Assembly (NCBI GenBank): GCA_015492435.1
Contig: WGFB01000071.1
Location: 1-54,926, forward strand
DNA from: Gammaproteobacteria bacterium
GTDB lineage: Bacteria > Pseudomonadota > Gammaproteobacteria > SZUA-140
Reading direction: 5' to 3'
DNA length: 54,926 nt
The position numbers and the translations under genes are program-made. Shown piece by piece: positions 36,252-43,832 of this stretch. The notes below the pieces were generated by a model. The model saw nothing but the letters and a program-made list of their open reading frames with translations, was not told where the DNA came from and ran no database searches. Positions within the stretch are counted from its first letter, which is position 1, and each line of letters starts with the position of its first letter.

Positions 36252-37466
36252 ATGCTGAATTTCACGGCCCTGCCGCCGCTGTCTCTCTACGTCCATGTGC
36301 CGTGGTGCATCCGTAAGTGCCCCTACTGCGATTTCAACTCCCACGCCTCGGATGAGAAGGCCATTCCCGAGGCTGCCTATGTGGACGCCCTCATCAGGGA
36401 CCTGGAGCACGACTTGCCCGCGGTGTGGGGACGCAGCGTGGACAGCATTTTCATCGGCGGCGGCACCCCCAGCCTGCTGTCGGGCCAGGCCGTCGAGCGC
36501 CTGCTATCGGCCACCCGCGCCCGTCTGCCCCTCAAGCCGGGGCTGGAGGTCACCCTGGAGGCCAACCCCGGCACCCTAGACCGGGAAAAACTGGCGGCCT
36601 TCCGCGCGGCCGGCGTCACCCGCCTGTCGCTGGGCGTGCAGAGCTTCAACGATGCCGCCCTGCAACGGCTCGGGCGCATCCACGACGCCGACCAGGCGCT
36701 GGAAACCATCGAGGCCGTCTCGGCGGCCGGCTTCGAGAGCTGGAATCTCGACCTCATGTACGGCCTGCCGGGACAGACCATCGAGCAGGCCCTGGACGAC
36801 ATCCGCGCCGCCGTGGCCTGCGCCCCACCCCATCTCTCCCATTATCAACTGACCATCGAGCCCAATACCCTCTTCCACGCCCGCCCCCCGCGCCTGCCCG
36901 CAGAGGACGACATCTGGACCATGCACCAGCAGTGCCAGGAACACCTGATAGCGCACGGGCTGCAGCCCTATGAAATCTCCGCCTGCGCCCGTGACCGGCA
37001 GCAATGCCTGCACAACCTCAATTACTGGCGGTTCGGCGACTACCTGGGCATCGGCGCCGGGGCCCATGCCAAGATCAGCAATGCCCACCATGGATGCATC
37101 GAACGCAGCTGGAAAGTCCGCCATCCCCGCCAGTACATGGAACGCCTGCTCGACGGTAAAGACGCCGCGGCGCACATAGGCGAACGCCGCCGCCTGGAAC
37201 CCGCCGACGTGATCCTCGAGTTCATGATGAATGCATTCCGCCTCAATGAAGGTTTTCCCGCTTCCCTGTTCCAGCAGCATACGGGGCTCCCCCTCGCCCT
37301 CGCCGAGCCGGCCCTGCGGCAGGGCGAGGAACGGGGGCTCATAGCAAGGGATGCGCACACCATCCGCCCCACCCCATTGGGCCTGCGTTTTCTCAACGAC
37401 CTGCTGGCCCTGTTCATGGACGACAATCCCGCGAAGCGCCACATCGCCATCGTAACGCCACCCTGA
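36252..37466 (+). CDS. hemW: Radical SAM heme chaperone HemW
   Basis: The product has 404 residues from MLNFTALPPLSLYVHVPWC. The radical SAM cluster motif is CIRKCPYC (CxxxCxxC), followed by GGGTPSLL and the conserved Glu-rich TLEANPGTLD. HemW is related to coproporphyrinogen dehydrogenase but acts as a heme chaperone. Its usual neighbours rdgB and yggX-like genes are in this window, rdgB just upstream. The longer upstream frame runs through the repeat and is rejected. Confidence 0.94.
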   Translation: MLNFTALPPLSLYVHVPWCIRKCPYCDFNSHASDEKAIPEAAYVDALIRDLEHDLPAVWGRSVDSIFIGGGTPSLLSGQAVERLLSATRARLPLKPGLEVTLEANPGTLDREKLAAFRAAGVTRLSLGVQSFNDAALQRLGRIHDADQALETIEAVSAAGFESWNLDLMYGLPGQTIEQALDDIRAAVACAPPHLSHYQLTIEPNTLFHARPPRLPAEDDIWTMHQQCQEHLIAHGLQPYEISACARDRQQCLHNLNYWRFGDYLGIGAGAHAKISNAHHGCIERSWKVRHPRQYMERLLDGKDAAAHIGERRRLEPADVILEFMMNAFRLNEGFPASLFQQHTGLPLALAEPALRQGEERGLIARDAHTIRPTPLGLRFLNDLLALFMDDNPAKRHIAIVTPP

Positions 37467-37536
37467 ACCTGCGTGGCATCGCCGCCCCGTTCAGGCTATG
37501 ATGTGCGGCTGCAAATCCGCCTTGATACGAGGAACC

Positions 37537-38373
37537 ATGACCATTCTGATCCTGCAGGGTCCGCGGCTGACCCTGGGAAAGGCCCGCCAGTGGGCCGCGC
37601 CTTTGCTCAAAGGCGAGCTGCATGAGCAGCCCCATGCCATACGCATGACGACATCCCAAGATGTCCCGCCGGAGCGGCTGACCGCCTGGCGCAACGGCAC
37701 GGACTTCGACATCAATGTGCTGCCCGCGGATTTCGAGCCCGCGGAGGTGCGCCTGCTCATCAGTGACATGGACTCCACCCTCATCAATATCGAATGCGTG
37801 GACGAGATCGCCGACTTCACCGGCCTCAAGCCCCAGGTGGCGGCCATCACCGAATCCGCCATGCGTGGCGAAATCGATTTCGAGACCTCCCTCACCCAGC
37901 GCGTCTCCCTGCTGAAGGGGATCCCGGCCGGAGTGCTCGACGAGGTCTACCAACAACGCCTGCGCCTCAACCCCGGCGCCGAAATCCTGCTGGCGGGCCT
38001 GCGCGCCCGGGGCATCAAGACCGCACTGGTCTCGGGCGGCTTCACCGTGTTCACGGAAAGGCTCAAGACCCGCCTGCACCTGGACTACACCCTGGCCAAT
38101 GAACTGGAAATCGCCGGGGGACACCTGAGCGGCAAGGTCAAGGGCAGCATCGTCGGCGCCCATGCCAAGGCCGCCTTTCTGTCGCGGCTCTGCGAGGAAC
38201 TGAATATAGAAGCCCGCCAGGCCATCGCCGTGGGGGATGGCGCCAATGACCTGGAGATGATGCGCATCGCCGGACTCAGTGTCGCCTACCACGCCAAACC
38301 CGCCGTCCAGGCCCAGGCGGACATCGCCCTCAATCACAGCGGGCTGGACGCCATTCTCGCCTTCCTGCCATAA
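37537..38373 (+). CDS. serB: Phosphoserine phosphatase
   Basis: The product has 278 residues from MTILILQGPRLTLG with a CGAGGA ribosome site. The HAD nucleophile motif is LISDMDSTLINIE, motif II is ALVSGGFTVF and motif III/IV AVGDGANDLEMM. It makes serine from phosphoserine, the last step of the phosphorylated pathway. The N-terminal part is the ACT-like regulatory domain found in gammaproteobacterial SerB. A terminator hairpin follows at 38421-38447. Confidence 0.95.
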   Translation: MTILILQGPRLTLGKARQWAAPLLKGELHEQPHAIRMTTSQDVPPERLTAWRNGTDFDINVLPADFEPAEVRLLISDMDSTLINIECVDEIADFTGLKPQVAAITESAMRGEIDFETSLTQRVSLLKGIPAGVLDEVYQQRLRLNPGAEILLAGLRARGIKTALVSGGFTVFTERLKTRLHLDYTLANELEIAGGHLSGKVKGSIVGAHAKAAFLSRLCEELNIEARQAIAVGDGANDLEMMRIAGLSVAYHAKPAVQAQADIALNHSGLDAILAFLP

Positions 38374-38420
38374 GCCGCATTTCTCCCTAGAAGGGCGGGA
38401 CAGCCGGAAAAACCTGCCGC

Positions 38421-38447
38421 CCGGCATTCATGTGCCGGATATTTTAT
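38421..38447 (+). terminator. Terminator after serB
   Basis: CCGGCA and TGCCGG form a six-base stem (38421-38426 and 38433-38438) around a six-base loop, followed by ATATTTTATT. The T-rich tract also supplies the -10 of the downstream promoter. Confidence 0.6.
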
Positions 38448-38453
38448 TATAAT
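38448..38453 (+). promoter_or_regulatory. -10 element upstream of the large lipoprotein gene
   Basis: TATAAT immediately after the serB terminator, about 160 bases before the lipoprotein start. No convincing -35 is visible, so confidence is modest. Confidence 0.35.
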
Positions 38454-38611
38454 TCAATTGGATAACACCCGGCCCGGCGGCGCTGAAATCCCTTGCCCGA
38501 CCCGCGCCCGCGCTCAATTTTTCCCATCATCTGCCGATAGATCTCTATAGCGGCCGCCAGCCCCGGTGCGGTGGCGGCGCCTTGCTGTACCCCACGTCTA
38601 ACGGCCTGCGC

Positions 38612-40702
38612 ATGAAAACCAAAAAACGACTTGTCATTCCAGCAGTTGCCATAATTCTCCTGGCAGTCCTGGCTTCATGCAGCGGCGGCCCGGGATCAGG
38701 CCCGTCCGAAAACAATATCAGCGGCGTGGTCCTGCTTCCCGCCCAGCAGGTGGCGGCGCGCGCGCGGCCTTCCCTGCTGGCGCGCATCCTGGGGATTTTC
38801 ATCCCGGACACCAACGCCAATCTCATCGGCCTGGTCCCCGTCTCCAACACTACCGTGGAACTGGTTCGGCTCGACAGCCTGGGCAACATCACGGAGGTGC
38901 TGGACACGACGACCAGCGATCCCAACGGCGCCTATACCTTCACCACCAGCTACGCCCCCAGCAGCACCCTGGCCGTGGTGCTGCCCTACGAACCCGTCAC
39001 CACCCGCGCCATCGTCACCACTGCCAACGGCACGGACATCACGCCCGTTTCCGAGGCCATCTTCCGCGCCATCGTGACGGAAATCATCGACCCTCCCGTT
39101 TCGGCCCTGGAGAACTTCACGGTGAAGGAAGTGGCGGCGCTGGTGGATCTGGTGGAAAGCATGAACATCGACGTCAGCGGGGCAACGACCTTCAACGATG
39201 CGGTCAATACGGTGCTCTCACAGGCGGGATCGGTCCTCATCAACATGGTGAAGAGCTTCTCCACGCCCGCCAATGTCACCGCCTTCTACCAGAACAATTA
39301 CGCCCTGCTGGGCATGAGCACGACCTTGATCCCCCCTTACCAGCTCAATGGAACAACGGCGGGTATCGACCACCGGGCAGTGGACGGTTTTTTCGGCTTC
39401 CAGAGCATCTCCAGCCTGGTCAACGGCGGAGTCGAATATGCCGACATGCTGCTCAATGATCTGAGCACGGCTTCGTATTTCTGCGACTCGAAATCCACTG
39501 ATGGCGGCATTTTCCTGTCCGCCCCCAATGGCCGCATGATCGTCAGCCCCGTGGATGGCAGCGGCGCCACGGTCGGCGCCCTGTCACCGGACAACACCAT
39601 CATGGTCTATCCCACTCTGGACAGGTTCGCCGCGCCCGGGGGCAGTGGAAACGGCGAGGGCGCGGGCCTGCGCATCGCCATGCAGTGGGACAACAACATC
39701 GGCAGCGACGAGGTCAACCTCAACGCCGCCGTGAACGGGGTCTACAACATGATCTGGGCCGCCGGACACATGGATCCCCAGGGCGGCGCGGGCACCGGCC
39801 CCTTGGGCGGCAGTGGCACTTTCACCATCGCCACCGGCAGCGCCACCGTCACCTTCGACGGCGCCAGCACCGATATCAACGGCCGCAGCGGATTCACCTC
39901 CAGCAACACGTCCATCGCCACGCTCACCGCCGACCTTGCCGATGGAAACATCGGCAGCTCGGCCGCGCCGGAAACCTTCTCCGGGGTCTACGAAGTCTTT
40001 CCCGGCAATAAGATCATCGCCACCCTGGGAGATCCCGGCATCATGCTGGGGAATCTGTCCAGCAGCATCGACTTTCTGCGCGGCATGCGCAGCATCGCGC
40101 CCATGGGCGATGCATCCAGCCTCATCGCCTTCAGCGCCTCGCTGGCGGGCGGCAACATGGGCGCCGGGGGAGGCATGGGCCTGGGAGACGCCCGATGCAG
40201 CAACAACACGGGCGGTTCCAGCAGCGGCATGATGGGCAGCGCCAACGGGGAAGGACGGGGACTGGCCGTGGCGGCCCTGCAGACCGTCGGTCTCACCGAG
40301 GCCGATGTGGCCGGCACCTACAACGTCGTGGGCGAACTCACCCGGTTCTCGGCGGGGAACGGCGCCCTGCTCATCTCAACGGAAAGCCGCTTCGGCACCC
40401 TCGCCCTGGACGGCGCAGGCAATATCAGCGGCGGCAATCTCTTCTACAAGCGCTCCACCATGGATATCGGAGGGGCCGTGGCCGGCAGCGGCGGCTCACT
40501 GACCATCGTCAATGGCAACGAAAGCCTCAGCGGCAGCTATAATGTCTCCGCCGTGGATGGCCGGGTGACCCTGTCCCTCGCCACCCTGGGCACCGGCACC
40601 GGTTTCGTGACGCCCGATGGGCAATTCATGGCCTTTCCCATCGAATCCACATCCCAGGACGGCGGCAGCCGGGGGCTGCTATTGCTCCTGCGTCAGCCCT
40701 GA
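38612..40702 (+). CDS. Large glycine/serine-rich lipoprotein, function unknown
   Basis: The product has 696 residues. From the chosen start MKTKKRLVIP a hydrophobic run ends in the lipobox VLASCSGG, so it is a lipoprotein. The first 100 mature residues have a beta-sandwich repeat of carboxypeptidase-regulatory type (NTTVELVRLD...PNGAYTFTTSY). A helical segment follows, then a long strand-rich region with many Gly, Ser, Thr and Asp residues, suited to an outer-surface or periplasmic adhesin-like structure. I recognise no catalytic motif. Its last 24 bases overlap the convergent trmB gene. Confidence 0.65.
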   Translation: MKTKKRLVIPAVAIILLAVLASCSGGPGSGPSENNISGVVLLPAQQVAARARPSLLARILGIFIPDTNANLIGLVPVSNTTVELVRLDSLGNITEVLDTTTSDPNGAYTFTTSYAPSSTLAVVLPYEPVTTRAIVTTANGTDITPVSEAIFRAIVTEIIDPPVSALENFTVKEVAALVDLVESMNIDVSGATTFNDAVNTVLSQAGSVLINMVKSFSTPANVTAFYQNNYALLGMSTTLIPPYQLNGTTAGIDHRAVDGFFGFQSISSLVNGGVEYADMLLNDLSTASYFCDSKSTDGGIFLSAPNGRMIVSPVDGSGATVGALSPDNTIMVYPTLDRFAAPGGSGNGEGAGLRIAMQWDNNIGSDEVNLNAAVNGVYNMIWAAGHMDPQGGAGTGPLGGSGTFTIATGSATVTFDGASTDINGRSGFTSSNTSIATLTADLADGNIGSSAAPETFSGVYEVFPGNKIIATLGDPGIMLGNLSSSIDFLRGMRSIAPMGDASSLIAFSASLAGGNMGAGGGMGLGDARCSNNTGGSSSGMMGSANGEGRGLAVAALQTVGLTEADVAGTYNVVGELTRFSAGNGALLISTESRFGTLALDGAGNISGGNLFYKRSTMDIGGAVAGSGGSLTIVNGNESLSGSYNVSAVDGRVTLSLATLGTGTGFVTPDGQFMAFPIESTSQDGGSRGLLLLLRQP

Positions 40703-41386
40703 AGCCGCGCCCGCGCGCAATACGTAGACCAGATCATGAATCTCGTGGCCCGCCTGGCGGCCGCGGCGTTCGAACTTGGTGGGTGGCCTGACCGCCGCGT
40801 GCATGGCGGCCTCCTTACCCACCAGGCGCTCGAACCCCTCCACCCGCGCCATGACGGCGATCATGTGGCGGGCATAGTCTTCCCAGTCCGTCGCCATGTG
40901 AAGCAGACTGCCAGGCTTCAATCTGGAGGCCAGCAGCGCGATGAATCCGGGCTGGACGATACGCCGCTTGTGATGGCGCTTCTTGGGCCAGGGATCGGGA
41001 AAAAACAAATAGACCCCGTCCAGGCCGCGCGGCGGAATGCGCCCTTCCAGCACCTCCACGGCGTCGCCGCAGATGACACGCACATTGTCGATGCGCTCGT
41101 CCGCCAGGCGCCCGAGAAGACCGCCAATGCCCGGCCGGTACACCTCAATGCCCAGGTAATTGTTTTCCGGATGCGTCAGGGCCATGGCGCTCAGGGCATC
41201 CCCCATGCCAAATCCAATCTCCAACAGGCAGGGCGCCCGGCGGCCGAAGAGGCGCTCGAAATCCAGCATACCCCCATTGGGTGGGACGCAATATCGCGGC
41301 CCGTGCCGGGCCAGGGCCGCCTGCTGGGCCGCGGTCATGCGCCCTTCGCGGCGCACGAAACTGCGTATGCGGCGCAAGGAGTTCAC
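40679..41386 (-). CDS. trmB: tRNA (guanine-N7-)-methyltransferase
   Basis: The product has 235 residues. The SAM site is LLEIGFGMGDALSAMA and the family signature LFFPDPWPKKRHHKRR. It methylates N7 of guanine 46 in tRNA variable loops. It lies downstream of thiS and thiG on the same strand, a pairing common in gammaproteobacteria. Its 3' end overlaps the convergent lipoprotein gene by 24 bases. Confidence 0.96.
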   Translation of the reverse strand: MNSLRRIRSFVRREGRMTAAQQAALARHGPRYCVPPNGGMLDFERLFGRRAPCLLEIGFGMGDALSAMALTHPENNYLGIEVYRPGIGGLLGRLADERIDNVRVICGDAVEVLEGRIPPRGLDGVYLFFPDPWPKKRHHKRRIVQPGFIALLASRLKPGSLLHMATDWEDYARHMIAVMARVEGFERLVGKEAAMHAAVRPPTKFERRGRQAGHEIHDLVYVLRAGAASGLTQEQ

Positions 41387-41411
41387 GAAACCGTATCTGA
41401 GGATCTACCGG

Positions 41412-42212
41412 TCAGAAGAACGTGCCATCAATGGGGGAAGAGGCGCTGGCGAAACGCTTGCGGGGAATGCGCCCCGCCAGCCAGGCCTCCCGCCCGGCCT
41501 CCACGGCCTTTTTCATGGCGGAGGCCATGAGAACGGGATTGCGGGCGCCGGCGATGGCCGTGTTCATAAGCACGCCGTCGCAGCCCAGCTCCATGGCCAC
41601 GGCGCTGTCCGAGGCCGTGCCCACGCCGGCATCCACCAGGATGGGTACCTTGGCGTTTTCCACAATGGTGAGAATGTTGTAGGGGTTGCGAATCCCGAGA
41701 CCGGAGCCGATGGGCGCCGCCAGGGGCATCACCGCCACGCAGCCCATGTCCTCCAGACGCCTGGCGGCAATGGGATCGTCATTGGTATACACCATGACCT
41801 TGAAACCGTCGCGGATAAGCGTTTCTGCCGCCTCATAAGTCTGCACGAGGTCGGGGAACAGCGTCTTCTCGTCGCCCAGCACCTCCAGCTTGACCAGGTC
41901 GTGACCATCCAACAGTTCACGGGCCAGGCGGCAGGTGCGCACCGCGTCCTCGGCGGTATAGCAGCCCGCGGTATTGGGCAACAGGGTGTATTTCCCGGGC
42001 GAAAGCACGTCCAGCAGGCTCGGCTCACCGGCGTTCTGCCCGATGTTGGTGCGGCGTATGGCCACGGTGACGATCTCGGCGCCACTGGCCTCGATGGCCT
42101 GGCGGGTCTCCTCGAAATCACGGTATTTTCCCGTTCCCACCAGCAGGCGGGAGCGGTATGCCCTGCCGGCGATCATCAAAAGGTCGTCGGCCTCAGCGGT
42201 ATCCTGCTTCAT
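41412..42212 (-). CDS. thiG: Thiazole synthase
   Basis: The product has 266 residues, a TIM barrel. The Schiff-base lysine is in [17 protein letters not shown], and [21 protein letters not shown] is the phosphate-binding end. It joins deoxyxylulose phosphate, dehydroglycine or a glycine imine, and ThiS-thiocarboxylate sulfur into the thiazole of thiamine. thiS lies 85 bases upstream. Confidence 0.96.
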   Translation of the reverse strand: MKQDTAEADDLLMIAGRAYRSRLLVGTGKYRDFEETRQAIEASGAEIVTVAIRRTNIGQNAGEPSLLDVLSPGKYTLLPNTAGCYTAEDAVRTCRLARELLDGHDLVKLEVLGDEKTLFPDLVQTYEAAETLIRDGFKVMVYTNDDPIAARRLEDMGCVAVMPLAAPIGSGLGIRNPYNILTIVENAKVPILVDAGVGTASDSAVAMELGCDGVLMNTAIAGARNPVLMASAMKKAVEAGREAWLAGRIPRKRFASASSPIDGTFF

Positions 42213-42297
42213 CTCTATGGTTCCGTTCGAAAATTAAAGGGAAGGGATTATACCCGAAACCTCGGTTCCATGGCGGCTCCAGCACCTTGGCGCCCGC

Positions 42298-42501
42298 TCA
42301 ACCGCCACCAATGGCCTGCACAATTTCCACCCGGTCACCGGGCTGCAACTTCCGTCCTTCATGCTCGCCGCGCGGGATGATTTCCAGGTTCACCTCTACC
42401 GCCACCCGCCGGCCGGCCAGATCCAGCATTTTCAGCACCTCGGCAATACTGACACCCTCGGCCACTTGACGCCTTTCCCCATTGATCAGAATTTCCATCA
42501 T
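42298..42501 (-). CDS. thiS: Sulfur carrier protein ThiS
   Basis: The product has 67 residues (66 if the second Met is used), with a beta-grasp fold and the required C-terminal diglycine in VQAIGGG. The terminal glycine is adenylated and thiocarboxylated to carry sulfur to ThiG, encoded downstream. The ThiF partner is not in the window. Confidence 0.93.
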   Translation of the reverse strand: MMEILINGERRQVAEGVSIAEVLKMLDLAGRRVAVEVNLEIIPRGEHEGRKLQPGDRVEIVQAIGGG

Positions 42502-42604
42502 GATTCAAATCCCAGAGCGCCTGATGGCGCGAGCCTGTCACGCCGCACCGTACAGGTGACACTCAAGCCTTCTCTTCTGTAAACTACAACCTGACTGATT
42601 CTTG

Positions 42605-42678
42605 GCGGGTGTAGTTCAATGGTAGAACATCAGCTTCCCAAGCTGAGAACGTGGGTTCGATTCCCATCACCCGCTCCA
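42605..42678 (+). tRNA. tRNA-Gly (anticodon CCC)
   Basis: The cloverleaf is complete: acceptor GCGGGTG/CACCCGC, D stem GTTC/GAAC, anticodon stem TCAGC/GCTGA around loop TTCCCAA (anticodon CCC), T arm with TTCGATT, discriminator T, and an encoded CCA at 42676-42678. It decodes GGG glycine codons. Confidence 0.96.
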
Positions 42679-42688
42679 GTTCGCGGTT

Positions 42689-43183
42689 TCAGGCCAGGGC
42701 GCGCTTGCGCGCAGGGAGCAGTCCGGCGTCGCTGAGATTCTCGTGAATGTCCTGCGGACTGAACTTGATGAGGTCTTTTGCAATCTCCTTCACCTCGATC
42801 CGGGCGGTGGCTGGCAGGTCCAGGGTATTGCGCAGAAAACCCAGCATGCGGCTGGAAGCCGCCAGCACCAGACACTTTGCCTTGCTGGACTGCGCCAGGC
42901 GCACGGCCTCGGCGCTCACCTCGCTGGCGAAACGGCGCATGAATTCATCCTCGTGCTGATCCCGGTGGTCATCGTAACCATGAGCGCCGCCCGCGCCCGG
43001 CGCAGCGTGACGCCCGCTTTTGGTTTCCGTCCAGGTATCCTTGCCCGACGCCATGGCCTCTGGATTGACAAGGTCGCTGCGCTCCAGCAGGTTGGGTCCG
43101 GACTCGGCCGGATGGGCCGCCTGCTCAAGGGTGAAGAAACGCGCCCGGCTCCCATTACAGATCACCACACAATGCGTACTCAT
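42689..43183 (-). CDS. Host attachment family protein
   Basis: The product has 164 residues. The opening CVVICNGSRARFFTLEQ and the C-terminal KCLVLAASSRMLGFLR with IEVKEIAKDLIKFSP match the family called host attachment protein, after Agrobacterium and relatives, which is also related to archaeal/eukaryotic release-factor-like folds. It is cytoplasmic with a flexible middle rich in Gly, His and Asp. The true role is uncertain. It lies after tRNA-Gly and downstream of two small membrane protein genes on the same strand. Confidence 0.8.
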   Translation of the reverse strand: MSTHCVVICNGSRARFFTLEQAAHPAESGPNLLERSDLVNPEAMASGKDTWTETKSGRHAAPGAGGAHGYDDHRDQHEDEFMRRFASEVSAEAVRLAQSSKAKCLVLAASSRMLGFLRNTLDLPATARIEVKEIAKDLIKFSPQDIHENLSDAGLLPARKRALA

Positions 43184-43232
43184 TGATCAGCCTCCTGAAA
43201 TTTGGTCGAAATCCGTCAACATGCCTGAGCCG

Positions 43233-43331
43233 TCATCCTATTATGCCGAACAGATAGAGCATCAGGGCCACGGTGGCGGTCCCTGAGACTATCATCACGA
43301 GCAACAGGAAGATCGCAAAAATCCCTCGCAC
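43233..43331 (-). CDS. 32-residue single-helix membrane peptide
   Basis: GTG start at 43329-43331, six bases after GGAG, and TGA stop at 43233-43235. The peptide begins MRGIFAIFLLLVM (GTG read as Met), then one hydrophobic helix through VSGTATVALMLYLFGIIG. Nearly every residue after position 3 is apolar. It lies 49 bases before the host-attachment gene and 52 bases after the zinc-ribbon membrane protein gene, on the same strand. The ribosome site, start and length give it a clear coding look, but function is unknown. Confidence 0.55.
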   Translation of the reverse strand: MRGIFAIFLLLVMIVSGTATVALMLYLFGIIG

Positions 43332-43383
43332 TCAGTTCTCCTTATCATTCATCGATTCTGTTGATATTCCCCACTCCGCCCGC

Positions 43384-43761
43384 TCAGGCATCCGCAAGCT
43401 GAATGGGATCATTATTGGCCGCGCAGTAGGTCCACTTGGGCAGCTTGTCCGACGCCTCCAGGGCAACGGCGATTTCCTGGTGGCAGGTGGGGCATTCACC
43501 GCTGGCGCTCTCCATGGCCTCGGCCGCCCGGTAACGGGAATAGGCCACGATGGGGCCCGCGATGAGAAAGCCCGGCACCAGGAAGAAATGGGCGATGGGA
43601 ATGAAGACCGTCACGACGGCCAGCCCCCAGAACATGCCCAGGGCCTTCCACGCCCGGCTCATGAGTTCCTGTTTTGTGTAGACCTGGTAATGCAGTGTTC
43701 CCGCCGTCTGATCCCCCTCGGAATTGGAAATGGTAATGGGTCTCGTCTGTTTCGTCGTCAT
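43384..43761 (-). CDS. Two-helix membrane protein with a zinc-ribbon-like C-terminus
   Basis: The product has 125 residues. A soluble N-terminus of about 40 residues is followed by two closely spaced helices (about 41-58 and 61-75, around FLVPGFLIAGPIVAY) and a C-terminal tail with CPTCHQEIAVAL and WTYCAANN. The cysteines fit a half zinc ribbon. It may be a metal- or redox-sensing membrane protein. The family is unknown to me. It is divergent from the AsmA-family gene and upstream of the 32-residue peptide. Confidence 0.68.
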   Translation of the reverse strand: MTTKQTRPITISNSEGDQTAGTLHYQVYTKQELMSRAWKALGMFWGLAVVTVFIPIAHFFLVPGFLIAGPIVAYSRYRAAEAMESASGECPTCHQEIAVALEASDKLPKWTYCAANNDPIQLADA

Positions 43762-43832
43762 TGCACCTGCTCTTGTTTTTTCCGGCCTTCGTAATGGCTG
43801 TTTATCTCAGCATATTGGTCTATCATTACGCG

